NCBI GenBank assembly: GCA_900541795.1
Contig: UQLC01000004.1
Coordinates: forward strand, 1-64,000
Reading direction: 5' to 3'
Length of the DNA: 64,000 nucleotides
From: an uncultured Collinsella sp.
Lineage (GTDB): Bacteria > Actinomycetota > Coriobacteriia > Coriobacteriales > Coriobacteriaceae
Within the stretch, counting starts at the first letter, position 1. Each line of letters opens with the position of its first letter. Shown here one piece after another: positions 24,575-34,377 of this stretch. Both the position numbers and the translations under genes were made by a program. The notes beneath the pieces are model-generated. The model was not told where the DNA came from. It ran no database searches and was given only the letters and a program-made list of their open reading frames with translations.

Positions 24575-26452
24575 TTGCGCGTTCCGTACCAAGATTGTTT
24601 TCATTTAATTGAGCCGTTGCTCGCCAAGGTCGAGAAGCCGAGTCGCTATATCGATCACGAGTGGGGCACGCTTTCCAAGGCCGATGCCGACTACCGTTGC
24701 TGCCTGATCTACCCGGATGTGTACGAGGTTGGTCTGCCCAACCAGGGTATCGCCATCCTCTACAACATCCTTAACCAGGCCGAGGGCATCTCCTGCGAGC
24801 GTGGCTATGTGCCGTGGCCCGATATGGGTGACGCTATGCGCGAGGCAGGCATTCCGCTGCTCTCGCTCGAGGGTGCAGCGCCGGTCGCTTCGTTTGATAT
24901 CGTCGGTCTGCATGTGCCGCACGAGATGGCGGTGACGAACTTCCTCGAGGCACTCGACCTCGCTGGCATTCCGCTGTTAGCGGCCGACCGAGGTGAAGAC
25001 GACCCCATCATCATCGCCGGCGGTCCCTCAGTGTACAACCCCGAGCCGTACGCGGCCTTCTTCGATGCCATCCTCATCGGTGAGGGCGAGGAATCGCTGC
25101 TCGAGACCTGCCAGCTGCATCGCCGCCTGCGTGACGAAGGGGTCCCGCGCGCGCAGATTGTCGAGCAGCTTGCATCCATTGCCGGCAACTACGTGCCGTC
25201 GCTCTATGAGGTTCGTCACGACGAACCCTGCTCGCCGCATGGCTACACCGTGCCGCGTGAAGGCAAGGATGCGCCGACCGTGGTCTACAAGCGCGTCGTC
25301 GAGGATTTCGGCGCCACGAATCCGCTGTCGCAGTCGTGCGTGCCCTATGCGCAGTTGGTTCATGACCGCCTGTCTATCGAGATCCTGCGCGGCTGCGCCC
25401 GCGGCTGTCGTTTTTGTCAGGCTGGCATGACGTATCGCCCGGTACGCGAGCGCTCGGCCGACCAGATCGTCTCGTCGGTGATTCAGGGTCTGGAAAAGAC
25501 CGGCTATGACGAGGTGTCGCTGACCTCGCTCTCCACGACCGACCACTCCTGCATTCGCGACGTGCTCGGCAGGCTCAACCGTCGCCTGGAGGATACGGGT
25601 ATTCGCGTGTCTATTCCGTCGCAGCGCCTGGATTCGTTTGGCGTGGATATGGCCGAGTCGGTTGCTGGCGAAAAGAAGGGCGGCCTGACGTTCGCGCCCG
25701 AGGCCGGCAGCCAGCGCATGCGCGACATCATTAACAAGAACGTGACCGAGGAGGACCTGGACCGTGCGGCCAAGGCGGCCTTCGAGGCCGGCTGGAACCG
25801 CATGAAGCTCTACTTTATGATGGGCCTTCCCGGCGAGCGCGACGAGGACATCGTGGCCATCGCCAATCTGGCCGATCACTTGCTGGAGCTCGGTCGTTCC
25901 GTGGTGCCCAAGGCTCGTCGCGGCTCGATCTCGGTGTCGATCTCGGTTTCTGTCTTTATCCCCAAGGCTGCCACGCCGTTCCAGTGGTGCCCGCAGCTCG
26001 ACTACGACGACGTCAAGCGTCGCCAGAAGCTGCTTGTCACGAGCGTTCGCAACCGTGCCGTCCGCGTGCATTACCACGATGCCGAGACCTCGCTCATCGA
26101 GGCCGCGCTGTCCCGCGCCGGTCGTGACATGACGCCCGTCATTATCGATGCTTGGCGCGCGGGCTCTCGCTTTGACGCCTGGGTAGAGCATTTCTCGCTC
26201 GATAACTGGAAGGAGGCTGCTGCCAAAAACGGCATCGACCTCAATGAGCTCGTGCACCTGCCCTACGAGTTGGACTGGCGTCTGCCGTGGGAGCATGTGA
26301 GCCCCGGCTGCACGCGCGGCTTCCTCGAGCGCGAGTACCGTCGCTCGCTCGAGGGCGTCACGACTCCCGACTGCACCCGCACGTCGTGTACCGGCTGCGG
26401 TATCTGCCCCACGCTCCACGCCAAGAATGTATTGATGGGTGATCGCGCATGA
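24575..26452 (+). CDS. B12-binding-type radical SAM protein, TIGR03960 family
   Basis: A 625-residue protein. The N-terminal third resembles a cobalamin-binding-like domain (RCCLIYPDVYEVGLPNQG, IIAGGPSVYNPEP). A radical SAM core follows with CARGCRFCQAG, the CxxxCxxC ligands of the 4Fe-4S cluster, plus LTFAPEAGSQRMRDIINKN and MKLYFMMGLPGE. The C-terminus has a cysteine-rich TSCTGCGICPT, perhaps a second cluster. The TTG start is the only one fitting the family N-terminus. It overlaps the next gene by four bases; this pair always travels together in the family as I know it. Substrate unknown; tRNA or rRNA modification has been suggested. Confidence 0.9.
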   Translation: MRVPYQDCFHLIEPLLAKVEKPSRYIDHEWGTLSKADADYRCCLIYPDVYEVGLPNQGIAILYNILNQAEGISCERGYVPWPDMGDAMREAGIPLLSLEGAAPVASFDIVGLHVPHEMAVTNFLEALDLAGIPLLAADRGEDDPIIIAGGPSVYNPEPYAAFFDAILIGEGEESLLETCQLHRRLRDEGVPRAQIVEQLASIAGNYVPSLYEVRHDEPCSPHGYTVPREGKDAPTVVYKRVVEDFGATNPLSQSCVPYAQLVHDRLSIEILRGCARGCRFCQAGMTYRPVRERSADQIVSSVIQGLEKTGYDEVSLTSLSTTDHSCIRDVLGRLNRRLEDTGIRVSIPSQRLDSFGVDMAESVAGEKKGGLTFAPEAGSQRMRDIINKNVTEEDLDRAAKAAFEAGWNRMKLYFMMGLPGERDEDIVAIANLADHLLELGRSVVPKARRGSISVSISVSVFIPKAATPFQWCPQLDYDDVKRRQKLLVTSVRNRAVRVHYHDAETSLIEAALSRAGRDMTPVIIDAWRAGSRFDAWVEHFSLDNWKEAAAKNGIDLNELVHLPYELDWRLPWEHVSPGCTRGFLEREYRRSLEGVTTPDCTRTSCTGCGICPTLHAKNVLMGDRA

Positions 26453-27261
26453 GTGAGCGCCTGACCGACAACCCCTCGCTCTTTAGGCTTCGTGTTCGCT
26501 ATGGCAAGCGCGATCGCCTTAAGTACCTGGGCCATCTCGAAGTAATCCATACCATTGAGCGTATCGTGCGCCGTGCGGGACTTCCCTATGCCGTCACGCA
26601 GGGCTTCTCTCCGCACATGCGCGTGGGCTTCTCTTCGGCGCTACCGGTTGGCACGTCGTCGACCTGCGAGTGGTATGACCTGTTTATGACCGAGTTCGTG
26701 GCGCTCGACGAGGCATTTGGGCGCCTGTCTGCGGCGTCTCCGGCCGATCTGGCGCCCATCGAGGCGGCGTACATCGACGTGCGCACGCCGGCGTTGACGG
26801 CGCAGCTCACGCGCCTGTCGTATCGCATCGACCTGCACTTGGATCCCGAGGCGCCCGTAAGCGCCGACGAGGTGCGTCGTGCGATCGACACGTTGCGCGC
26901 GGACCATGGCATCGACTACGCGCGCGGAAAAAAGAGCAAGCGCTTGGATTTGGATCACACGCTCGTTGGCTATGAGCTCACGGCGGGGGAGCGCCCGGAC
27001 CATTTGGTACTCATGCTCGACACCCATGCCGACAACGAGGGCTCCATGCGTCCGGAAATTTTGCTTTCCGCTGCTGATGTTTTGTTGCAGGGCTTGACCC
27101 CGGGCGTGGATGCACCTATTGTTTCCACCGGTATGCAAGACCTCGTGACCATCTGCTCCTACGATGTCGAGCGTCAGAATCAAGCATGCGAGGACGACGA
27201 GGGCCGACTCGTCAGCCCCATACCTGTGCGAACTTGTGGATTTGCTCCACATACTCGTTGA
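26449..27261 (+). CDS. Radical SAM-associated protein, TIGR03936/DUF2344 family
   Basis: A 270-residue partner of the preceding radical SAM protein, overlapping it by ATGA. The family signature is at the N-terminus: LRVRYGKRDRLKYLGHLE and RRAGLPYAVTQGFSPHMR. No cysteine cluster of its own. In some bacteria the two are fused or joined to Rne/Rng-type RNases, which hints at an RNA role; none is demonstrated here. Its stop codon lies within the -35 box of the rplU promoter. Confidence 0.88.
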   Translation: MSERLTDNPSLFRLRVRYGKRDRLKYLGHLEVIHTIERIVRRAGLPYAVTQGFSPHMRVGFSSALPVGTSSTCEWYDLFMTEFVALDEAFGRLSAASPADLAPIEAAYIDVRTPALTAQLTRLSYRIDLHLDPEAPVSADEVRRAIDTLRADHGIDYARGKKSKRLDLDHTLVGYELTAGERPDHLVLMLDTHADNEGSMRPEILLSAADVLLQGLTPGVDAPIVSTGMQDLVTICSYDVERQNQACEDDEGRLVSPIPVRTCGFAPHTR

Positions 27262-27286
27262 CGGGGGTATTTTCGCCTGCTACTAT
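27258..27286 (+). promoter_or_regulatory. Promoter of rplU-rpmA
   Basis: TTGACG (27258-27263), 17-base spacer, TACTAT (27281-27286). The -35 contains the TGA stop of the upstream gene. Confidence 0.75.
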
Positions 27287-27328
27287 ATTCGGCTGTTGCA
27301 CTAACTGATGCATGAAGGGCAAGTAAAC

Positions 27329-27703
27329 ATGTACGCAATCGTTAACACGGGCGGCAAGCAGTACAAGGTCGCCACCGACGATGTCATCACCGTCGAGAAG
27401 ATCGAGGGCAATGAGGGCGACAAGGTCACCCTGCCGGTTATCTTCCTCAACGATGGTAAGAAGATCGTCACCGATCCCGACAAGCTGGCCAAGGCCAAGG
27501 TTACCGCTCAGATCGTTGAGCAGTTCAAGGGCGAGAAGCAGCTGGTCTTCAAGTTCCACAAGCGTAAGCGCTATCGTCGTCTGAAGGGTCACCGTCAGCA
27601 GCTCACCAAGCTGAAGATCGTGAAGGTCCAGGCTACGTCCCGCGCCAAGAAGGCTGTCAAGGCAGAGGCCGAGGCTGTTGCCGAGGCTCCCGTCGCCGAG
27701 TAG
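27329..27703 (+). CDS. rplU: 50S ribosomal protein bL21
   Basis: A 124-residue large-subunit protein that binds 23S rRNA. It begins MYAIVNTGGKQYKV, the family N-terminus, and contains KFHKRKRYRRLKGHRQQ, the basic signature. An Ala/Glu-rich tail extends past the usual end by about 20 residues. I start at ATG 27329, not the in-frame ATG seven codons earlier, because bL21 begins here. Standard rplU-rpmA-obgE order. Confidence 0.97.
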   Translation: MYAIVNTGGKQYKVATDDVITVEKIEGNEGDKVTLPVIFLNDGKKIVTDPDKLAKAKVTAQIVEQFKGEKQLVFKFHKRKRYRRLKGHRQQLTKLKIVKVQATSRAKKAVKAEAEAVAEAPVAE

Positions 27704-27736
27704 ATTACACTCGTAACGAAAGAGTAGGTATACACA

Positions 27737-27994
27737 ATGGCACACAAAAAAGGACTCGGTTCCTCCCGTAATGGCCGTGACTCCCGCGGTCAGCGCCTTG
27801 GCACGAAGCGCTTCGCCGGCCAGACGGTAACCACGGGCACGATTCTCGTCCGTCAGCACGGCACGCACATCCACCCGGGTGAGAACGTTGGCCGTGGCAA
27901 GGACGACACGCTGTTCGCGCTGGTCGACGGTACCGTTGAGTTCCACAAGGGTATCAAGCACAGGGTCAGCGTACGCCCGCTCGCGAACGCGTAA
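27737..27994 (+). CDS. rpmA: 50S ribosomal protein bL27
   Basis: Eighty-five residues; its N-terminal tail reaches the peptidyl-transferase centre. It begins [16 protein letters not shown] with no cleavable N-terminal extension, unlike Firmicutes, and shows the family motif [28 protein letters not shown]. Followed by a strong terminator. Confidence 0.97.
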   Translation: MAHKKGLGSSRNGRDSRGQRLGTKRFAGQTVTTGTILVRQHGTHIHPGENVGRGKDDTLFALVDGTVEFHKGIKHRVSVRPLANA

Positions 27995-28019
27995 TTCACC
28001 CTTCATAGAGCACATATGT

Positions 28020-28063
28020 GGGAGGCACTTGAGTTTTAGGATTCAAGGGTCTCCCTCTTTTTT
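28020..28063 (+). terminator. Terminator after rpmA
   Basis: Stem GGGAGGCACTTGA/TCAAGGGTCTCCC (one mismatch, one G-T), loop GTTTTAGGAT region, then CTTTTTTG. The obgE ribosome site starts immediately after, so obgE may depend on read-through. Confidence 0.88.
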
Positions 28064-28067
28064 GTAG

Positions 28068-29549
<1,482 letters not shown>

Positions 29550-29552
29550 GCC

Positions 29553-30230
29553 ATGTCGCTGCGCGGTGGAATCGGTCTGCCCGAGCTTCCTCTAGAGGAC
29601 GGGCAGGAGTTTAGGCTCGGCATTATGGGTGGCACCTTTGATCCCATCCATTACGGGCACCTGGTGACCGCCGAGCAGGCGCGTGAGTCGCTCGACTTGG
29701 ACGCTGTGCTCTTTATGCCGGCGGGCTCTCCCGCCTTTAAGCTTGACAAGCCGGTGACGCCTGCCGAGGACCGTTATGCCATGACGGTCCTCGCCACCGC
29801 CGCGAACCCGGCCTTTTTGGCGAGTCGGTTCGAGATCGACCGTCCGGGCGTAACCTACACGGCCGATACGCTTCATGCCCTTCGCGACTTTTATCCGCCG
29901 CAGGTAAAGCTCTACTTTATTACGGGCGCCGACGCGATTATCGATATCGTGACCTGGCATGATGCCGAACGAATCGCTGAGCTTGCTACCTTTATTGCGG
30001 CGACACGACCGGGCTTTGATATCGATACGGCGCGTGCCCGAATCAAAGAGTCGGGGCTGCCGTTCGACGTGCGCTATATTCAGATTCCGGCGCTGGCGAT
30101 CAGCTCGACGAACATCCGTAAGCGAGTCGCCCGCGGCATGAGCGTGCGCTATCTTACGAGCGAGTCTGTGCTCGGCTACATTCGCAAGCGCGGTTTGTAT
30201 GTCGATCTGGGCCAAGAAGATTTTGAGTGA
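29553..30230 (+). CDS. nadD: Nicotinate-nucleotide adenylyltransferase
   Basis: Adenylates nicotinate mononucleotide in NAD synthesis. A 225-residue protein with the nucleotidyltransferase motif GGTFDPIHYGHL (HxGH type) near residues 29-40, a phosphate-binding PAGSPAFKLDK, FITGADAIIDIVTWH, and the C-terminal ISSTNIRKRVARG (ISSTxIR). Starts three bases after obgE and precedes yqeK, the common nadD-yqeK-rsfS order. Confidence 0.95.
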   Translation: MSLRGGIGLPELPLEDGQEFRLGIMGGTFDPIHYGHLVTAEQARESLDLDAVLFMPAGSPAFKLDKPVTPAEDRYAMTVLATAANPAFLASRFEIDRPGVTYTADTLHALRDFYPPQVKLYFITGADAIIDIVTWHDAERIAELATFIAATRPGFDIDTARARIKESGLPFDVRYIQIPALAISSTNIRKRVARGMSVRYLTSESVLGYIRKRGLYVDLGQEDFE

Positions 30231-30242
30231 TGGGGGTCTACG

Positions 30243-30851
30243 TTGTCGGTAGAGGATCAGTTTGAGGGCGATGAGCGCGCGCTGCTCAAGCGCATTCAAG
30301 AGCTGCTCGATGTCCGCATGAAGGATAAGCGCAAGCGCTATGTGCATTCGCTGGGTGTTGCCGAGACCGCACTTCATCTGGCCGATGTCTACGGCGTTGA
30401 CCGCTTTGATGCCGCTGCCGCCGGCCTGATCCATGACTGGGACAAAGTGCTCTCCGACGACGAGCTGGTCACGCGCGCTCTGCATTACGGCATTAAGATT
30501 GCCGGCTCTCCTTCCGCCGCGACGCCGCTTTTGCATGGCCCTGTTGCCGCCTATGAGCTTCCGCAGCTTTTCCCCGAGTTGTCGCCGGCCGTTTTCCAGG
30601 CTGTCGACCGTCACACCGTGGGTGCCTGCGACATGACGCCGCTCGATATGGTGGTCTTTGTGGCCGATGCCATCGAGCCCAACCGCCACGGCGACTATGC
30701 GCATGCGCTGCGCAAGATGGTGGGGGAGTCGACGCTCGATGAGTTGTTCTTCTCCTGTTTTGCGCAGGGTCTGGTCTATGTGATCCAGTCCGGGCGCTAT
30801 CTTTATCCCACGGCTATTTCGATTTACAACCATTACGCCCAGCTACGCTAG
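30243..30851 (+). CDS. yqeK: HD-domain hydrolase YqeK (symmetrical Ap4A hydrolase)
   Basis: A 202-residue HD-superfamily phosphohydrolase. Metal-binding residues are in VHSLGVAETALHLA, LIHDWDKVLSDDEL (the HD pair) and LHGPVAAYEL, with DRHTVG later. Members characterised in Gram-positives hydrolyse diadenosine tetraphosphate, limiting this alarmone. TTG start. Lies between nadD and rsfS in one operon. Confidence 0.92.
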   Translation: MSVEDQFEGDERALLKRIQELLDVRMKDKRKRYVHSLGVAETALHLADVYGVDRFDAAAAGLIHDWDKVLSDDELVTRALHYGIKIAGSPSAATPLLHGPVAAYELPQLFPELSPAVFQAVDRHTVGACDMTPLDMVVFVADAIEPNRHGDYAHALRKMVGESTLDELFFSCFAQGLVYVIQSGRYLYPTAISIYNHYAQLR

Positions 30852-30879
30852 CTCGGGTGCGTCTAGAAAGAGGTATTCC

Positions 30880-31335
30880 ATGGCCGACGAGACCATGACC
30901 GACGAGCAGATTCTTGAAGGTGTGGAGCACAAGAGCTTCGTTGCCACGTCCGACCGCACTGCCGCCTCGCTGTCCGCGAGCGGTGTCGCCGCCGAGGATG
31001 TCGCCCGCGCCGCCGCGCAGGCCGCCTACGACAAGAAGGGCGAGGACGTGCAGGTGCTCGACCTGACCGAGCTTTCCGATGTGTGCGACTACTTTGTGCT
31101 CGCCACCGGTACCAACAACCGCCAGGTCGATTCGATCGTCGACGAGATTGAGGAGAAGGTCGCCGAGGCTTGCGGCGAGCATCCGTTCTCCATCGAGGGC
31201 CGCGAGCAGAAGACCTGGATGCTCATGGACTATGGTTCGGTTGTCGTCCACGTCTTCACTCCCGAAGCGCGCGACTTCTACCGTCTCGAGAAGCTCTGGG
31301 GCGACGCCCCCCAGCTTCCCCTCAACCTCCTCTAA
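30880..31335 (+). CDS. rsfS: Ribosome silencing factor RsfS
   Basis: A 151-residue protein that binds bL14 and blocks subunit joining when cells starve. The Iojap domain occupies about residues 45-150: DVQVLDLTELSDVCDYFVLATGTNNRQVDSI and WMLMDYGSVVVHVFTPEARDFYRLEKLW. The first 40 residues are an extra acidic Ala-rich segment. AAAGAGG ribosome site. Its stop codon overlaps the left REP-like unit. Confidence 0.94.
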   Translation: MADETMTDEQILEGVEHKSFVATSDRTAASLSASGVAAEDVARAAAQAAYDKKGEDVQVLDLTELSDVCDYFVLATGTNNRQVDSIVDEIEEKVAEACGEHPFSIEGREQKTWMLMDYGSVVVHVFTPEARDFYRLEKLWGDAPQLPLNLL

Positions 31336-31369
31336 ATGATTTTTCTGGGACGGGGATAAAATAATCATT
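31335..31369. repeat. REP-like unit, left of the transposase gene
   Basis: A 35-base unit closed by AATGATT/AATCATT with core CTGGGACGGGGAT. It is an inverted, slightly diverged copy of the unit at 32221-32255 and begins within the rsfS stop codon. Confidence 0.8.
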
Positions 31370-31380
31370 GCTACCGTTTG

Positions 31381-31419
31381 CCGAACCGCTCACCTTTGTT
31401 GGGCGGTTCGGCCTTTTTC
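31381..31419 (+). terminator. Terminator of the rplU/obgE-rsfS cluster
   Basis: Perfect 9-bp stem CCGAACCGC/GCGGTTCGG, 13-base loop, followed by CCTTTTTCTT. It lies between the left REP-like unit and the transposase gene. Confidence 0.88.
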
Positions 31420-31472
31420 TTCCTTTCCTTTTGTATGCTGTGACTACTGCATCCTTGGAAGGGAGGGTTTCG

Positions 31473-32213
31473 ATGACTCGTGTTGCCCGTGCGTTGTCCG
31501 AACTCGGCCATTATCACGTCATGCTCAAGGGCTGTGCTGGTCAGCTGATCTTCGAAGACGATGACGATCGCCTTTATTTTCTCAATCTATTGAATAGACG
31601 ATTTACGTCCGCTCATATTCGTCTTCTTGCCTGGTGCCTCATGGACAATCATGTTCACCTGCTATTTGATGATCTCGATAATCAGATGAGCGTTGCTATG
31701 CATGCGATTGATACGGCATATGCGAAACACTTCAATCAAAAAACCGGCCGCCGCGGACCGGTGTTCCAGGAACGATTCAAGAGTGTGATCATTTCTGACG
31801 ACAAACAGCTGCTCCGTTGCGTCCGATACATACACGACAATCCTGCAAAAGCAGGTATTTCTTCTGCTCCTCTGTATCGCTGGAGCAGCTTCCATGAGTA
31901 TTTCTCTCATCCCGAAATTTGTGATTGTGAAGGTATTCTCAATCTGTTTGGGGGTACGGAAGCGTTTTATCTTTCGAGTACCGACGGCAAGCCTAATCCC
32001 TATTTTATGCCCGAAGGTAAGCATATCTCCGATATGGATGCGCTGGAAGTTGCCCGGGCTCTTTTGGCTCCGCATGAGCCTTATCAGCTTAAAACTTTGC
32101 CGAAATCAGAGCGAAATCGTCTTCTGGCAGTGTTGAGGCATCGGGGGTTTACGATTGACCAGATTTCGCGTCTGACGGGAATTGGGACCAATATCATTCA
32201 AAGGGCGAAATGA
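31473..32213 (+). CDS. REP-associated tyrosine transposase (RAYT, IS200-like)
   Basis: A 246-residue HUH-type single-strand transposase. The metal-binding HUH is DNHVHLLF (HVH), the likely catalytic tyrosine is in DTAYAKHFNQKTG, and GRRGPVFQERFKS plus RYIHDNPAKAG are typical of the Y1 group called RAYTs. The C-terminal FTIDQISRLTGIGTNIIQRA looks like a helix-turn-helix. Start ATG 31473 follows GGGAGGG; an upstream in-frame ATG would read through the terminator. Clearly more AT-rich than neighbours. Flanked on both sides by REP-like units, its probable DNA targets; RAYTs are usually domesticated, single-copy genes. Confidence 0.93.
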   Translation: MTRVARALSELGHYHVMLKGCAGQLIFEDDDDRLYFLNLLNRRFTSAHIRLLAWCLMDNHVHLLFDDLDNQMSVAMHAIDTAYAKHFNQKTGRRGPVFQERFKSVIISDDKQLLRCVRYIHDNPAKAGISSAPLYRWSSFHEYFSHPEICDCEGILNLFGGTEAFYLSSTDGKPNPYFMPEGKHISDMDALEVARALLAPHEPYQLKTLPKSERNRLLAVLRHRGFTIDQISRLTGIGTNIIQRAK

Positions 32214-32220
32214 CGCTCCA

Positions 32221-32255
32221 AATGATTAAAAAATCCCCGTCCTAGAATAATCATT
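32221..32255. repeat. REP-like unit, right of the transposase gene
   Basis: A 35-base unit AATGATT...ATCCCCGTCCTAG...AATCATT, the inverted counterpart of 31335-31369. It begins seven bases past the transposase stop codon. Confidence 0.8.
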
Positions 32256-32288
32256 CGCAGCTGCCCGCCTTTCTTTTTGCTTAAGGGG

Positions 32289-33542
32289 CTAATCGTTGAA
32301 GCGGGATTGGCGGCCGAAGGATAGGGCGGTGTCGCCGAACTTGTCTCGGACGGCGTCGATAGCGACCGAGAGGTCGCGACGGTCGCTCGATTGGGCTCCG
32401 CGGTCGTCGATCTCGCAGAACAGGTCAGTCTGGATGCCGCCCTGATGGTCAAAGTCGCTCATGCCGATGCCTGCTAAGCGAACGTGCATTCCTTCCTGCC
32501 AGATGTTGTCGAGCAGATCGAGTGCAACCGCCACGAAGATGTTCTCATCGTCGGTCGGATGAGGCAGCCGGCGCTGTGCCGTACGCCCGCTGCCATACGA
32601 ATACTTAAGCTTGAGCGTTACCGTGGCACCCGTCAGCCCCTGACGGCGCAGACGGCGTCCCACTGACTCTCCCAACAGCGCAATCGCCGCCTCAATATCC
32701 CCACGCTCAGTCAAATCCTTCGCAAAGGTGTGCTCATTGCTCACCGATTTAACTTCACGTTCTTCATCCAGACTGGTGACCTCGGATACTTCGAGCCCCA
32801 AAGCACGTTGACGCATGCGCTCGCCATTCACGCCAAAGATTGCAGCCAGGGTGGACTCTGGCGCGCGTGAAAGCTCGCCGAGTGTATAGATGCGCATGCG
32901 GCGCAATCGCTCCTCGGCAGAACGCCCGATTCCGCTCATGGCGGACACGGGCAGCGCGGCCAAAAACCGCTGTTCCGTACCGGGGCGCACAATGGTCAGA
33001 CCAAACGGCTTGTCACGCTCGCTTGCTATTTTGGCCACGGTCTTGTTGCACCCAACGCCGATGGAGCACGTCACCCCCAGCGCCGCAACGCGGTCGCTTA
33101 TGCGCCGCGCTACCAGTAGCGGATCTTCGGGCGCAAACCGGCCCGGTGTGATATCGATAAAGGCCTCGTCGATGGATACGCGTTCAACGCGGGGGGTCTC
33201 GTCGGCGAGAATCGCCATGACCTGCGCGCTCACTTCACGGTAGCGATCAAAGTGTCCGTGCGTCCAAATGGCCTGCGGGCACAGGCGCCGCGCCTCGGCC
33301 GAGGCCATGGCAGAATGCACGCCAAAGCGACGTGCCTCGTACGAACACGTGGACACGACGCCGCGCGACTCGGCGTCTCCGCCCACGATGAGCGGCTTTC
33401 CGCGCCATTCGGGATGATCGAGCATCTCCACGCTCGCAAAAAATGCATCGAGGTCCATCAGGCCCACCGCTGGACCCGTCCAGGGCGGCGGCGTGACGCC
33501 CGCAGCATCCTCATAACCGTATGTATGTTCGCGTCTTTCCAT
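32289..33542 (-). CDS. dinB: DNA polymerase IV (Y family)
   Basis: Translesion DNA polymerase, 417 residues. Catalytic carboxylates are in MDLDAFFASVE and VERVSIDEAFID; the fingers carry YEARRFGVHSAM. The helix-hairpin-helix thumb (VSAMSGIGRSAEERLRRM, YTLGELSRAP) and little finger follow. It points against its neighbours. No ribosome site is visible, and a TATACT hexamer lies six bases before the ATG, so the mRNA is probably leaderless. I see no complete SOS operator. Confidence 0.94.
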   Translation of the reverse strand: MERREHTYGYEDAAGVTPPPWTGPAVGLMDLDAFFASVEMLDHPEWRGKPLIVGGDAESRGVVSTCSYEARRFGVHSAMASAEARRLCPQAIWTHGHFDRYREVSAQVMAILADETPRVERVSIDEAFIDITPGRFAPEDPLLVARRISDRVAALGVTCSIGVGCNKTVAKIASERDKPFGLTIVRPGTEQRFLAALPVSAMSGIGRSAEERLRRMRIYTLGELSRAPESTLAAIFGVNGERMRQRALGLEVSEVTSLDEEREVKSVSNEHTFAKDLTERGDIEAAIALLGESVGRRLRRQGLTGATVTLKLKYSYGSGRTAQRRLPHPTDDENIFVAVALDLLDNIWQEGMHVRLAGIGMSDFDHQGGIQTDLFCEIDDRGAQSSDRRDLSVAIDAVRDKFGDTALSFGRQSRFND

Positions 33543-33548
33543 GTCATG

Positions 33549-33554
33549 AGTATA
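33549..33554 (-). promoter_or_regulatory. -10 element of dinB
   Basis: Minus-strand TATACT, separated from the ATG by six bases, which places the transcript start at or next to the A of the start codon. No convincing -35. Confidence 0.5.
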
Positions 33555-33658
33555 CCGCGCAGCTCATGTGGGGTGCGTGTATGTGCTTGCAAATCGCGAA
33601 TTCTTGTCTAAGATATGGATTTGCCCTCGACTACACCGAAGAAGTTGGTCTCACGGAC

Positions 33659-33687
33659 TTCACCTGCCCGCGTCGATGGCGTATTAT
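33659..33687 (+). promoter_or_regulatory. Promoter of rpsP-khpA-rimM-trmD-lepB
   Basis: TTCACC (33659-33664), 17-base spacer, TATTAT (33682-33687), 57 bases before rpsP. Confidence 0.5.
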
Positions 33688-33743
33688 GTTCAACTGTTTG
33701 TTTGTAGTTGCAGCCTAAAGCTGCTTGGTTGGAGGAGTTTCCT

Positions 33744-34085
33744 TTGGCAGTCAAGATTCGCCTTGCTCGTCACGGCGCTAAGAAGCGTCCGTACTACCGT
33801 GTCGTCGTCGCCGATTCCCGCGCCCCGCGTGACGGTCGTATCATCGAGGAGGTTGGCCGCTACAACCCGATGACCGCCCCCAAGACCATCAACCTCGACC
33901 TCGAGAAGATCGCCGACTGGCAGTCCAAGGGCGCTCAGCTCACCGACGCCGTCGCCGCTCTGGTCAAGGCCGCCAACGAGGGCGAGAAGACCGAGACCGT
34001 CGTCAAGAAGTCCAAGAAGCAGCTCGCCAAAGAGGCCGAGGCCGCTAAGGCTGCCGCTGAGGCCGCTGAGGGCGCCGAGGAGTAA
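33744..34085 (+). CDS. rpsP: 30S ribosomal protein bS16
   Basis: A 113-residue small-subunit protein. It begins at TTG (L read as Met) with [32 protein letters not shown], the bS16 hallmark, behind GGAGGAG. The core ends near residue 80; an Ala/Lys/Glu-rich tail follows, common in actinobacteria. First gene of the rpsP-khpA-rimM-trmD translation operon. Confidence 0.97.
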   Translation: MAVKIRLARHGAKKRPYYRVVVADSRAPRDGRIIEEVGRYNPMTAPKTINLDLEKIADWQSKGAQLTDAVAALVKAANEGEKTETVVKKSKKQLAKEAEAAKAAAEAAEGAEE

Positions 34086-34088
34086 ATC

Positions 34089-34373
34089 GTGCCTGAGGTT
34101 GACGCTGCACAGCTCGAGGGTGAGGCAATGCTCTCAGATCGCATCGCCGATCTCGTCGAATATCTCGTTGTTCAGATCGTCGACGACCCGGATTCCGTGA
34201 GCCTCGAGGTCATCGATGGCGACGACGCCTCCACGATTGAGGTTTCGGTTGCCGAGGATGACGTCGCTAAGGTCATCGGCCGTCGTGGCCGTACCATCAA
34301 GGCCATTCGCACGCTCGCCCGTGCACTGGCCGCTCGCCTCGACACTGCTGTCGAGGTAGAGGTTCTGGGCTAG
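34089..34373 (+). CDS. khpA: KH-domain RNA-binding protein KhpA
   Basis: A small KH-domain protein with the GxxG loop in KVIGRRGRTIKAIRTLARAL, binding RNA and partnering KhpB in Gram-positives. The long form starts at GTG 34089 (94 residues, GAGGAG upstream); ATG 34128, behind GGTGAGG, gives 81 residues and matches the usual family length better. Either is possible. Fixed position between rpsP and rimM. Confidence 0.92.
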   Translation: MPEVDAAQLEGEAMLSDRIADLVEYLVVQIVDDPDSVSLEVIDGDDASTIEVSVAEDDVAKVIGRRGRTIKAIRTLARALAARLDTAVEVEVLG

Positions 34374-34377
34374 GACC

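Noticed and set aside
33520..33560. CGAACATACATAC near the dinB start as an SOS (LexA) box
   Set aside because: Only one half-site fits; the second half lacks the inverted GTTCG, and it lies inside the coding region.
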